DNA of 33,581 bases. Origin: Nocardiopsis salina YIM 90010. Lineage in GTDB: Bacteria; Actinomycetota; Actinomycetes; Streptosporangiales; Streptosporangiaceae. Where the stretch lies: positions 3,110 through 36,690 of the forward strand of contig NZ_ANBF01000059.1 in assembly GCF_000341025.1 (NCBI RefSeq), written 5' to 3'. The position numbers and the translations under genes were made by a program. Below are positions 15,394-22,699 of the stretch, piece by piece; position 1 is the first letter of the stretch, and each line of letters starts with the position of its first letter. A model generated the notes under the pieces. That model had not been told where the DNA came from. It saw only the letters and a list, made by a program, of their open reading frames with translations, and ran no database searches.

Positions 15394-16209
15394 ATGCGAT
15401 TCGCCAAGGGCCACGGAACAGAGAACGACTTCGTGATCCTCCCCGACCCGGACGGGGAGCTGGAGCTCACGGAGGAGACCGTCCGTCTGCTGTGCGACCG
15501 ACGCGCCGGCCTGGGCGGGGACGGGATCCTGCGCGTGGTGCGCACCAGCGCCCGGGGCGAGGCGCTGGCGCCTGCCGCGCGCACGGGCGAGCGTCCCGAG
15601 TGGTTCATGGACTACCGCAACGCCGACGGCTCGGTGGCAGAGATGTGCGGCAACGGGGTGCGGGTCTTCGCGCGCTACCTCCTGCACGCGGGGCTGGTCT
15701 TCGAGAACCGTTTCGAGATCGGGACCCGCGACGGGGCCAAGCAGGTCTCGATCGAGGACGACGGCCAGGTCACGGTGGACATGGGCCGGGTCGAGATGCA
15801 GGGCTCGTCGTCGGCGAAGCTGGCCCGCCAGGCGGTGCACGGCGCGCAGATCTCGGTCGGCAACCCCCACCTGGCGTGCGAGGTGACCGGCCCGGTCGCC
15901 GACGTGGACCTGAGCGAACCCCCCGTCCTCGATCCCGAGGCCTTCCCCGAGGGCGCCAACGTCGAGGTCTACGCCCGCACCGGTCCCGGGTCCCTGGAGA
16001 TGCGGGTCTTCGAACGCGGTTCCGGCGAGACCCGTTCCTGCGGTACCGGCATCGTTGCCGCTGCGTCCGCCGCCACCCAGAGCGGGGAGAGCGCGACGTG
16101 GAAGGTGCGTGTGCTCGGCGGCGAGTGCACGGTCCTGCTCGATGCCTCCGGGGCCCGGCTGCGCGGTCCCGCGGTGATCGTCGCCGAGGGTGAGACCTAC
16201 CTGGCCTGA
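15394..16209 (+). CDS. dapF: Diaminopimelate epimerase DapF
   Basis: DapF converts LL- to meso-diaminopimelate for lysine and peptidoglycan synthesis, without cofactor, using two cysteines. The 271-residue protein starts MRFAKGHGTENDFVILPD (family start). It has the first catalytic Cys85 in MCGNGVRVFARY and the second, Cys216, in SCGTGI, along with GNPHL near residue 157. Length and active site are normal. It stands alone, divergent from miaA and convergent with glcF. The A of its ATG is seven bases after a TAGTAT -10 element. Confidence 0.97.
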   Translation: MRFAKGHGTENDFVILPDPDGELELTEETVRLLCDRRAGLGGDGILRVVRTSARGEALAPAARTGERPEWFMDYRNADGSVAEMCGNGVRVFARYLLHAGLVFENRFEIGTRDGAKQVSIEDDGQVTVDMGRVEMQGSSSAKLARQAVHGAQISVGNPHLACEVTGPVADVDLSEPPVLDPEAFPEGANVEVYARTGPGSLEMRVFERGSGETRSCGTGIVAAASAATQSGESATWKVRVLGGECTVLLDASGARLRGPAVIVAEGETYLA

Positions 16210-16239
16210 CCCTGCTGCGTTCTCCACCGGTTCCGGCCC

Positions 16240-16253
16240 GCCCCGGTCGGGGC
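16240..16253. terminator. Weak hairpin between dapF and glcF
   Basis: GCCCC-GGTC-GGGGC forms a five-base-pair stem in the 51-base gap between the two convergent genes. It is the only terminator candidate there and is weak. Confidence 0.25.
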
Positions 16254-16260
16254 CGCCCCG

Positions 16261-17580
16261 CTAAGACCGGCCCAGCAGCGCCCCGGTACCCAGACCGCGC
16301 AGGGAGGCGTCCAGTACGCGAGCGGTGTGGGCCACCGGCATCGGCGTCCCCGCACGTTCCAGGGCCGAACCGATCTGCATCGAGCACCCCGGGTTGCCCG
16401 AGACCAGCACCTGTGCCCCCGTGGCCGCCGCGTCCTGGCCCTTGCGGTCGCCCAGTTCCGCGGCGGGTTCGGGGTTGAACAGGTTGTACACTCCGGCCGA
16501 CCCGCAGCAGATCTCCTTGTTCGGGAGGTCGGAGACGGTCAGCTCGGGAATCCGTGCCAACAGCTCCCGCGGCGCCGACGTCACGCCCTGGCCGTGGGAC
16601 AGATGACAGGCGTCGTGGTAGGCCGCGTGCACCGGAAGCGGATGGCGTTCGGCCTGCGGTCCCAGGTCGGCCAGGAACTCGGTGAGGTCGATGACCTTCT
16701 CCGAGGCCGCCCGGGCACGGCGCACCCAGGCCGGATCGGCCCCGGCCTCCTCCAGGGTCCGGTCCATGTGCTTCATGCTCGACCCGCACCCGGCCGAGTT
16801 CACCACGATGCGTTCCACGTCGGCCTGTTCGAAGACCTCGACGAGGGCGCGCGTGAACCGGGCCGCCTCGTCCAGGCGCCCCGAGTGGCCGGACAGCGCC
16901 CCGCAGCACCCTTGGGAACGCGGGATCACCACGTCACAGCCCTCCAATGCCAGGATCCGTGCGGTGGCGGTGTTGACCTCGGGGAAGAACGCCCCCTGCA
17001 CGCATCCCACGAGCATGCCGACCCGTGCCCGGCGGTTGCCGACCGCGGGCACGAACTCGGGCAGGGGCGGCGGGGGTGACGACAGTGGCGGGGCGATGCG
17101 TTCCATCGTCGCGAGCGTGGGGGAGATGCGTTCGAGCACCCCGCTCGAGCGCAGGGCCCGGCCCACACCCGTGGCCTGGTAGGCGCGCAGGGGGCCCCGC
17201 ATCATCCGGAGCCGGCCGCGGTACGGGAACAGTGAGAAGACCGCGCCCCGCAGCGCACGTTCGGCGACGGGGCGTTCGTGCTGTTCCTCCACCCGGTGGC
17301 GAGTGTGGTCGATGAGCGCGTCGTAGGCCACGCCCGAGGGGCACGCGGACACACACGCCAGGCACCCCAGGCAGTTGTCGAAGTGGCTGACCGCCGCCTC
17401 CGTGAGCACGTCGTCCTCGTGCATCTGTTCCATGAGGTGGATCCGTCCCCGCGGGGAGTCCATCTCCTGCCCCCACAGCACGTGGGTCGGGCACGTGGGA
17501 AGGCAGAACCCGCAGTGCACGCAGTCGTCGAGGAGCTCGCTGAAACGCTGGTCGCTGTCGCCGGAGATGGGCTCGGTCAT
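16261..17580 (-). CDS. glcF: Glycolate oxidase iron-sulfur subunit GlcF
   Basis: The electron-transfer subunit of the membrane-associated glycolate oxidase (GlcDEF), passing electrons from the FAD subunits towards quinone. The 439-residue protein has two 4Fe-4S motifs, Cys20/23/26/30 (CVHCGFCLPTC) and Cys70/73/76/80 (CLGCLACVSAC). Two CCG domains follow (QGCCGALSGHSG; EICCGSAGVYNLF), each with a partner cysteine segment (AGCGSSMK; NPGCSMQIG). Length and motif order match GlcF; the lactate-utilisation LldF/LutA type is less similar. It is the last gene of glcD-glcE-glcF, 61 bases after glcE. GGGAG lies eight bases before the ATG. Confidence 0.93.
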   Translation of the reverse strand: MTEPISGDSDQRFSELLDDCVHCGFCLPTCPTHVLWGQEMDSPRGRIHLMEQMHEDDVLTEAAVSHFDNCLGCLACVSACPSGVAYDALIDHTRHRVEEQHERPVAERALRGAVFSLFPYRGRLRMMRGPLRAYQATGVGRALRSSGVLERISPTLATMERIAPPLSSPPPPLPEFVPAVGNRRARVGMLVGCVQGAFFPEVNTATARILALEGCDVVIPRSQGCCGALSGHSGRLDEAARFTRALVEVFEQADVERIVVNSAGCGSSMKHMDRTLEEAGADPAWVRRARAASEKVIDLTEFLADLGPQAERHPLPVHAAYHDACHLSHGQGVTSAPRELLARIPELTVSDLPNKEICCGSAGVYNLFNPEPAAELGDRKGQDAAATGAQVLVSGNPGCSMQIGSALERAGTPMPVAHTARVLDASLRGLGTGALLGRS

Positions 17581-17641
17581 GGGGGCTGCTCCCTGGTCGG
17601 GTGGGACTCGCTCGGAATCGGGGTCGTGGACTGTCGTGGGC

Positions 17642-18835
17642 TCATGTCCCGCCCGGGCCGCGTCCGGGCGCGAACCTGTGGTCGGGGTCGAAAGCGTCCT
17701 TGACCGCGCGCATCAACGCCAGTCCGGGCACCTGGCCCCACCGGTCCACCGCCTCGGCCGTCTCCGGGTCCGCGCGCACCAGGGTCGCCGTCCACCCCGG
17801 GCGAGCGCGTGCCTCCACCAGGGCCGAGGCCACTTCGCCGGGCGCGGCGCCCTCCGGCCACGACAGATGCAGCGCGCCCCGCGGGGCGCATCCCTCGATC
17901 CGGGCGCGGGGGCCCAGCAGGGTGGCGGCCTCCACCGACTCCGCGGGCGGGACCGACAACCACGCCAGAGGACCGGACTCAGGACGCAGGCCCCAGCCGG
18001 ACGACAGGCCCTCGTGCACCCGGGCGTGGGGCCCCAGTGCCTGCACGGCCCGCTCGGCGCGCGGAAGCACGCCCTCCGGGCTGCCTTCCACCACCACCCG
18101 CAGGGCCAACGGTGTACCTGGACGTGCGCAGACCTCCACCGCGGAGGGCACGATCGGGCTCTGCCGGATCTGCGCCAGCGCCCGCTCGGCCTCGGGGCGG
18201 TCGTCGAACTCGGCCTCGACCAGGCGCAGAGCCCCGGGTTCGGGCTGGAGCCGGAAGGCGACCGAGGCCACCGCCCCCAGGGTTCCGTGACCGCCGGTGT
18301 GGAGTTTGGCCAGGTCGTAGCCGGCCACGTTCTTGACCACGCGTCCGCCGCTGCGTGCCACCACGCCGTCAGGGCGCACGGTCGTCATCCCGATCACCAG
18401 GTCGCGCAGGGCCCCGTGCAGCAGGCGCCGCGGCCCGCTCGCCCCGGTGGCGACCGCCCCGCCCACGGTCCCTCCCGAGCGGACGGGGTCGTACGACAGG
18501 CGCTGGCCCTCCTTGGCCAGGTGGGTGTACAGATCGGCGACGGGCGTGCCGGCGCCCACCTCGACGACCAGGTCGCCGGGGTCGTGGTCGATCCACGACA
18601 GGTGCGAGGTGTCGACGAGCAGGTCGAGGGAGCTCGGGGGCGGGCTCCAGTCCTGCGCGGTGCCGCCACCCCGCAGGAGCACGGTGCGGCCCTGGTGGGC
18701 GGCCTCGTTCAGGGTCCGGGACAGTTCGGCGGTGCTCGACGGTTCCGCGACCCGCGTGGGCACGAGTCCGCCGACCGCGTCCTGCGGTGCGCCGTCCCGC
18801 ACGACCGGGACGGGGGTCCGGGAGGGTCCAGCCAT
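17642..18835 (-). CDS. glcE: Glycolate oxidase FAD-binding subunit GlcE
   Basis: The second FAD-binding subunit of glycolate oxidase. The 397-residue protein shows an FAD-binding type 4 (PCMH) fold: VLLRGGGTAQDW (53-64), GGTVGGAVATGASGPRR (121-137) and GRVVKNVAGYDLAKLHTG (164-181), all typical of GlcE. It ends AFDPDHRFAPGRG, the usual C-terminal motif. It lacks the long catalytic domain of GlcD, as expected. I chose the ATG at 18835; its ribosome site is poor, so translation may depend on coupling with glcD, which stops 35 bases upstream. In-frame sequence further upstream is antisense-like overlap with glcD and not part of the protein. Confidence 0.92.
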   Translation of the reverse strand: MAGPSRTPVPVVRDGAPQDAVGGLVPTRVAEPSSTAELSRTLNEAAHQGRTVLLRGGGTAQDWSPPPSSLDLLVDTSHLSWIDHDPGDLVVEVGAGTPVADLYTHLAKEGQRLSYDPVRSGGTVGGAVATGASGPRRLLHGALRDLVIGMTTVRPDGVVARSGGRVVKNVAGYDLAKLHTGGHGTLGAVASVAFRLQPEPGALRLVEAEFDDRPEAERALAQIRQSPIVPSAVEVCARPGTPLALRVVVEGSPEGVLPRAERAVQALGPHARVHEGLSSGWGLRPESGPLAWLSVPPAESVEAATLLGPRARIEGCAPRGALHLSWPEGAAPGEVASALVEARARPGWTATLVRADPETAEAVDRWGQVPGLALMRAVKDAFDPDHRFAPGRGPGGT

Positions 18836-18870
18836 GTCAGGTTCCGTTCCGTGGTCGTCGGTCCGGCGGG

Positions 18871-20409
18871 TCAGAACTGCTCGGCGCGCCCGGAGGCCAC
18901 CAGCGGGTGCACGTCGCGGCTCACCCCCGGCTGCTCCCCGCACAGTCGCGGGGTGGGCAGGAGCTTCTCGGGGTTGGCGGTGCCGTCGGGGTCGAGAGAC
19001 CGCCGGAAGAGCTCGAAGGTCTCCAGGTCGTCGGGTGTGTACATGCGCGGCATCTTGCAGGCCTTGTCCACACCCACGCCGTGCTCGCCGGTGATGGAGC
19101 CCCCGTGCTCCACACACAGGTCCAGGATCTGCGCGGAGACCTCCTCGGCCCGCTCCCACGCACCCGGTTCTGCGTCGTCGAAGAGCACCAGGGGATGCAG
19201 GTTCCCGTCGCCCGCGTGGAAGACGTTGGCGACCCGGATCCCGGAGTCCGCGGAGAGCTCGGTGATGCGGCGCAGGACCTCGGGCAGGGCGGTGCGCGGG
19301 ACCACGCCGTCCTGGACGATGTAGGCGGGGCTGATGCGGCCCACGGCGGCGAAGGCGGACTTTCGGCCCTTCCAGATGCGTGCGCGTTCCTCGGCGCTGC
19401 TGGCGGTACGGGTCTCGAAGGACCCGGCCTGCTCGCACAGGTGCTCGACCTGTGCGACCTGGGCGTCGACCTCTTCGACGGGGCCGTCCAACTCCACCAC
19501 CAGGACCGCCGCCGCGCCCTCCGGGTAGTCGCAGGCCACCGCCGCCTCGGCCGCCTCGATCGCAAGTGCGTCCATCATCTCGATCGCGGAGGGGAGCACG
19601 CCCTCGCCGATGATCGAGCTGACCGCGCGCCCGCCCGCGTCCATGCTGTCGAAGGCGGACAGGAGCGTCACGGTCTTGTCCGGCGAGCGGGTCAGGTTCA
19701 CCACGACGCGGGTGGCCACGCCCAGGGTGCCCTCCGAGCCCACGAAGGCGCCGATGAGGTCGTACCCGGGGGCGTCGGCGGCCTTGCCCCCGAGGCTGAC
19801 CAGGTCGCCGGCGGGGGTGACCACGTCGAGGCCGCGCACGTGGTTGACGGTGAACCCGTACTTGAGGCAGTGGGCGCCGCCGGAGTTCTCCGCGACGTTG
19901 CCGCCCACCGAGCACACCTGCTGACTGGAGGGGTCCGGGGCGTAGTAGTAGCCGTGCGGGGCGGCGGCGCGGGTGATGTCGAGGTTGGCCACGCCGGGTT
20001 CGACGACCGCGCACTCGTTGGCGGTGTCGATCTCGAGGATGCGGCGCATGCGGGAGGTGACCAGCAGGACCCCGTCGGCGTGGGGGAGGGCGCCGGCGGA
20101 GAGCCCCGTTCCGGCTCCGCGCGGGACGAAGGGGACGCCGTGCTCGTGGCAGAGGCGGACCACCGCGGCGACCTGGTCGGCGGAGGTCGGCAGGGCCACG
20201 ACGCCGGGGACCTCGCGGTGGTGGGCGAGCCCGTCGTTCTCGTAGGTGCGGCGCTGTGAGTGGTCGGTGAGGAGCCCGTCGTCGCCCAGGATCGCGCGCA
20301 GGTGGGGGACGAGGTCGGCCACGGCCGCGGCGCGGGGGGAGGCGGTCGCGGGGCCCGGGGGCCGCGCGTTGCCTGCGCTGCCCGTGTTCTCGTGCTCGGC
20401 CAGGGACAT
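18871..20409 (-). CDS. glcD: Glycolate oxidase FAD-linked catalytic subunit GlcD
   Basis: GlcD oxidises glycolate to glyoxylate. The 512-residue protein has an FAD-binding type 4 domain (PRGAGTGLSAGALP at 96-109; APDPSSQQVCSVGGNVAENSGG at about 157-178) and an FAD-oxidase C-terminal domain with HAGDGNLHPLVL and GEHGVGVDK, the metal and substrate region. It is very close in layout to actinobacterial GlcD; a D-lactate dehydrogenase role is the main alternative. The adjacent glcE, glcF and malate synthase genes favour glycolate. The ATG at 20409 has GGAGG six bases upstream. A -35/-10 promoter and an inverted repeat lie just before it. Confidence 0.94.
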   Translation of the reverse strand: MSLAEHENTGSAGNARPPGPATASPRAAAVADLVPHLRAILGDDGLLTDHSQRRTYENDGLAHHREVPGVVALPTSADQVAAVVRLCHEHGVPFVPRGAGTGLSAGALPHADGVLLVTSRMRRILEIDTANECAVVEPGVANLDITRAAAPHGYYYAPDPSSQQVCSVGGNVAENSGGAHCLKYGFTVNHVRGLDVVTPAGDLVSLGGKAADAPGYDLIGAFVGSEGTLGVATRVVVNLTRSPDKTVTLLSAFDSMDAGGRAVSSIIGEGVLPSAIEMMDALAIEAAEAAVACDYPEGAAAVLVVELDGPVEEVDAQVAQVEHLCEQAGSFETRTASSAEERARIWKGRKSAFAAVGRISPAYIVQDGVVPRTALPEVLRRITELSADSGIRVANVFHAGDGNLHPLVLFDDAEPGAWERAEEVSAQILDLCVEHGGSITGEHGVGVDKACKMPRMYTPDDLETFELFRRSLDPDGTANPEKLLPTPRLCGEQPGVSRDVHPLVASGRAEQF

Positions 20410-20435
20410 GGGGAGCCTCCGCCTCGGGTCAGGCG

Positions 20436-20455
20436 CGGGTGAAGTGGATCACCCG
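20436..20455. promoter_or_regulatory. Candidate operator of glcDEF
   Basis: CGGGTGA-AGTGGA-TCACCCG is a perfect seven-base inverted repeat lying about 10-30 bases after the predicted transcription start. A repressor bound here would block transcription. Its core (TGA-xGTGGA-TCA) resembles the repeat at the aceB promoter. Confidence 0.5.
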
Positions 20456-20472
20456 GCATGGGACCTGCTTGG

Positions 20473-20502
20473 ACCGTAGGCCGCGGGAGGTGCGGAGTGC
20501 AA
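20473..20502 (-). promoter_or_regulatory. glcDEF promoter
   Basis: On the minus strand TTGCAC (20502-20497) and TACGGT (20478-20473) are separated by 18 bases. The predicted start near 20466 leaves a 57-base leader holding the inverted repeat. Confidence 0.55.
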
Positions 20503-20637
20503 GGGGTTCCCGGGCTCGAGTGGAAATCGGGTTCCGTCTCTTGGAATCACGCGGCCCGGCGGCTGTCACGCGCGGAGCGGCGCGGCGCAGAACCGGGGTG
20601 ACTCCGAAGGTGCTGGGCGAGGAGGCATGGCCGTGGC

Positions 20638-20680
20638 GTTCCACCTCGGGCGCTCGCCGCGCTCGCACCCGAGGTGGAAC
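20638..20680. repeat. 13-base perfect inverted repeat between aceB and glcD
   Basis: GTTCCACCTCGGG (20638-20650) and CCCGAGGTGGAAC (20668-20680) flank a 17-base GC-rich loop. It lies between the aceB terminator hairpin and the glcD promoter. It may be a second terminator or a protein site. The rest of 20503-20637 shows nothing recognisable. Confidence 0.55.
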
Positions 20681-20723
20681 TGGGTCGGGCCGCTCGCGTC
20701 CGGGGGCGGCGGAACGGCCCTGG

Positions 20724-20750
20724 GTGCCCCGGGGCCGGGCCCCGGGGCAC
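20724..20750 (-). terminator. Terminator hairpin after aceB
   Basis: GTGCCCCGGGGC and GCCCCGGGGCAC form a perfect 12-base-pair stem with a three-base loop, seven bases after the aceB stop on the minus strand. No T-run follows. Confidence 0.7.
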
Positions 20751-20757
20751 GGAGTCC

Positions 20758-22362
20758 TTACGGCATGCGCTCGTAGGCGGGCAGGGTCAGGAAGTCGACG
20801 TACTCGTCGGCCAGCGCGACCTCGGAGAACAGCTCCTTGGCCTGCTGGTACAGCTTCTCGTCGAAGGCCTGGCCCAGTTCCTCACGGATCGTGACGAGCT
20901 CCTCGTCGATGATCGTGCGCACCAGGTCGGCGGTGACCTTCGGGCCGTCCTCGAGCGTGACGTCGTTGTGCAGCCACTGCCAGATCTGCGAACGCGAGAT
21001 CTCGGCGGTCGCGGCGTCCTCCATCAGGTTGTGGATCGCGACCGCGCCGTTGCCGCCCATCCACGTCGCCAGGTACTGCAGGGCGACGTTGATGTTGGCG
21101 CGCAGGCCGGCGGCGCTGATCCCGCCCGGGGTCTTGTCGACCGCGAGCAGGTCGGCGGCGGACACGTCCACGTCCGGGCGCTGCTTGGAGATCTGGTTCG
21201 GGTTCTCGCCGAGGACCCCGTCGAAGATCTCCTTGGCCACCGGAACCAGGTCGGGGTGGGCGACCCAGGAACCGTCGAAACCGTCGCCCGACTCACGGGA
21301 CTTGTCGTCGCGGACCTTGGCGAAGGCGTTCTTGTTGACCTCCTCGTCCCTGCGGGAGGGGATGAAGGCCGCCATGCCGCCGATCGCGTGCGCACCGCGC
21401 TTGTGGCAGGTCTTGACCAGCAGCTCGGTGTAGGCGCGCATCATCGGCGCGGTCATGCCGACGGAGTTGCGCTCGGGCAGCAGGAACTTGCGTCCGCGGG
21501 TGCGGTGCACCTTGATGATGCTGAACAGGTAGTCCCAGCGGCCGGCGTTGAGACCGGCGGAGTGCTCGCGCAGCTCGTAGAGGATCTCCTCCATCTCGAA
21601 CGCGGCCGGGATCGTCTCGATCAGGCACGTGGCGCGGATCGTGCCGCGCGGGATGCCCAGACGCTCCTGGGCGAGGACGAAGATCTCGTTCCAGAGGCGG
21701 GCCTCCAGGTGGCTCTCCATCTTCGGCAGGTAGAAGTAGGGGCCCTTGCCCTTGGCGATCTGCCGCTTCGCGCTGTGGAAGAAGTAGAGAGCGAAGTCGA
21801 CGATGCCGCCGCTGACCCGCTCACCGTCGACGAGGATGTGCTTCTCGTCCAGGTGCCAGCCGCGCGGGCGCACGACGATGGAGGCGAGCTCCTCGTCGGC
21901 CTTGAGCGCGTAGGTCTTGCCCTGGGGCGAGGTGAAGTCGACCTTGCGGTCGAGGGCGTCGCGCAGGTTGAGCTGGCCCTCGACCATGTTCTCCCACAGC
22001 GGGGTGTTGGCGTCCTCGAAGTCGGCCAGCCACACCTTCGCGCCGGAGTTGAGCGCGTTGATCGTCATCTTGCGGTCGGTCGGGCCGGTGATCTCCACGC
22101 GGCGGTCGGTGATGCCCGGCGCGGGGTCGGCGACCTTCCAGCTGTCGTCCTCGCGGATGTGCTTGGTCTCGGGGAGGAAGTCGAGGTCCTCCCCGGCTGA
22201 GATGCGGTCCTGGCGCTCCTTGCGGGCGCGCAGCAGTTCCTGGCGGCGCGGCTCGAAGTTGCGGTGGAGCTCGGCGACGAGGGCGAGGGCGTCCTCGGTG
22301 AGGATCTCGTCGTACCGGTCGTTGCGGGGGCCGGTGATCTCGACCCCTTGCTTGGCGCCCAT
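20758..22362 (-). CDS. aceB: Malate synthase A
   Basis: Condenses glyoxylate with acetyl-CoA to malate; needed for growth on two-carbon compounds and, here, to use glyoxylate made by GlcDEF. The 534-residue length is that of the A isoform. Visible signatures are RPRGWH (165-170, glyoxylate-binding Arg), [15 protein letters not shown] and [15 protein letters not shown] (Mg ligand Glu), GRWDYLFS (Mg ligand Asp near 277) and [14 protein letters not shown] with the catalytic acid region. I chose the ATG at 22362 with GGAAGG six bases upstream, giving [12 protein letters not shown]. No isocitrate lyase lies in the window. The promoter is strong, with an inverted repeat over the start region. Confidence 0.96.
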   Translation of the reverse strand: MGAKQGVEITGPRNDRYDEILTEDALALVAELHRNFEPRRQELLRARKERQDRISAGEDLDFLPETKHIREDDSWKVADPAPGITDRRVEITGPTDRKMTINALNSGAKVWLADFEDANTPLWENMVEGQLNLRDALDRKVDFTSPQGKTYALKADEELASIVVRPRGWHLDEKHILVDGERVSGGIVDFALYFFHSAKRQIAKGKGPYFYLPKMESHLEARLWNEIFVLAQERLGIPRGTIRATCLIETIPAAFEMEEILYELREHSAGLNAGRWDYLFSIIKVHRTRGRKFLLPERNSVGMTAPMMRAYTELLVKTCHKRGAHAIGGMAAFIPSRRDEEVNKNAFAKVRDDKSRESGDGFDGSWVAHPDLVPVAKEIFDGVLGENPNQISKQRPDVDVSAADLLAVDKTPGGISAAGLRANINVALQYLATWMGGNGAVAIHNLMEDAATAEISRSQIWQWLHNDVTLEDGPKVTADLVRTIIDEELVTIREELGQAFDEKLYQQAKELFSEVALADEYVDFLTLPAYERMP

Positions 22363-22392
22363 GTCAAACCTTCCACGATCCGAAAAAAACTT

Positions 22393-22410
22393 TTGATATG
22401 TGGAAATCAA
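22393..22410. promoter_or_regulatory. Candidate operator at aceB start site
   Basis: TTGAT-ATGTGGAA-ATCAA is an inverted repeat overlapping the last bases of the aceB -10 and the predicted start near 22402. Position and symmetry suggest a repressor site, possibly shared in type with the glcDEF repeat. Confidence 0.5.
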
Positions 22411-22438
22411 GATATCGGGGGCTGCCCCCCGTGGTCAA
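22409..22438 (-). promoter_or_regulatory. aceB promoter
   Basis: On the minus strand TTGACC (22438-22433) and TATCTT (22414-22409) are 18 bases apart, close to the main vegetative consensus. The spacer is a near-palindrome of G- and C-runs around CAG. The leader would be about 40 bases. Confidence 0.7.
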
Positions 22439-22691
22439 CGCCGCCTGCGAGGCACAAGACCGAAAAGTTTGCGTACAAGTGAAGCCAACGGAAACTTGTC
22501 GACGAATTTTTGCTGTTCTTCGGCTGTCACAGGTGAAGGGATCGTCTCACGCCTCCGCCGGGCCGAGTGGTACGTGTCACCCACCGGGCAAAAACCCGTG
22601 TGCTCCGCGCCGGTTCCGGTGAGACCATCGAGAGACCACCGCACGGACCGGCAGCCGGAAGAATCCCGGCGGTGGCGACGTTGACCCACCT
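22439..22691. other. AT-richer intergenic region aceB-hflX, no gene seen
   Basis: Part of the 337-base divergent gap. It holds an inverted ACAAGT/ACTTGT pair (22475-22480 and 22494-22499) and an AAAAGTTTGCG stretch (22463-22473), loosely like sites of the acetate regulator RamB. That likeness is weak. No clear hflX promoter was found. Confidence 0.3.
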
Positions 22692-22699
22692 GGAGGGAT

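Noticed and set aside
18836-20014. Upstream in-frame extension of glcE into glcD
   Set aside because: The extension is an off-frame reading of glcD with no family likeness; the GlcE homology starts at the ATG at 18835.
17375-20259. Two long plus-strand frames (649 and 634 codons) opposite glcF, glcE and glcD
   Set aside because: They are low-complexity Arg/Pro/Gly/Val products crossing several real genes on the other strand.
22463-22473. RamB-like site upstream of aceB
   Set aside because: Only half of the remembered consensus is present and the genus is distant from Corynebacterium; kept as a note, not a claim.
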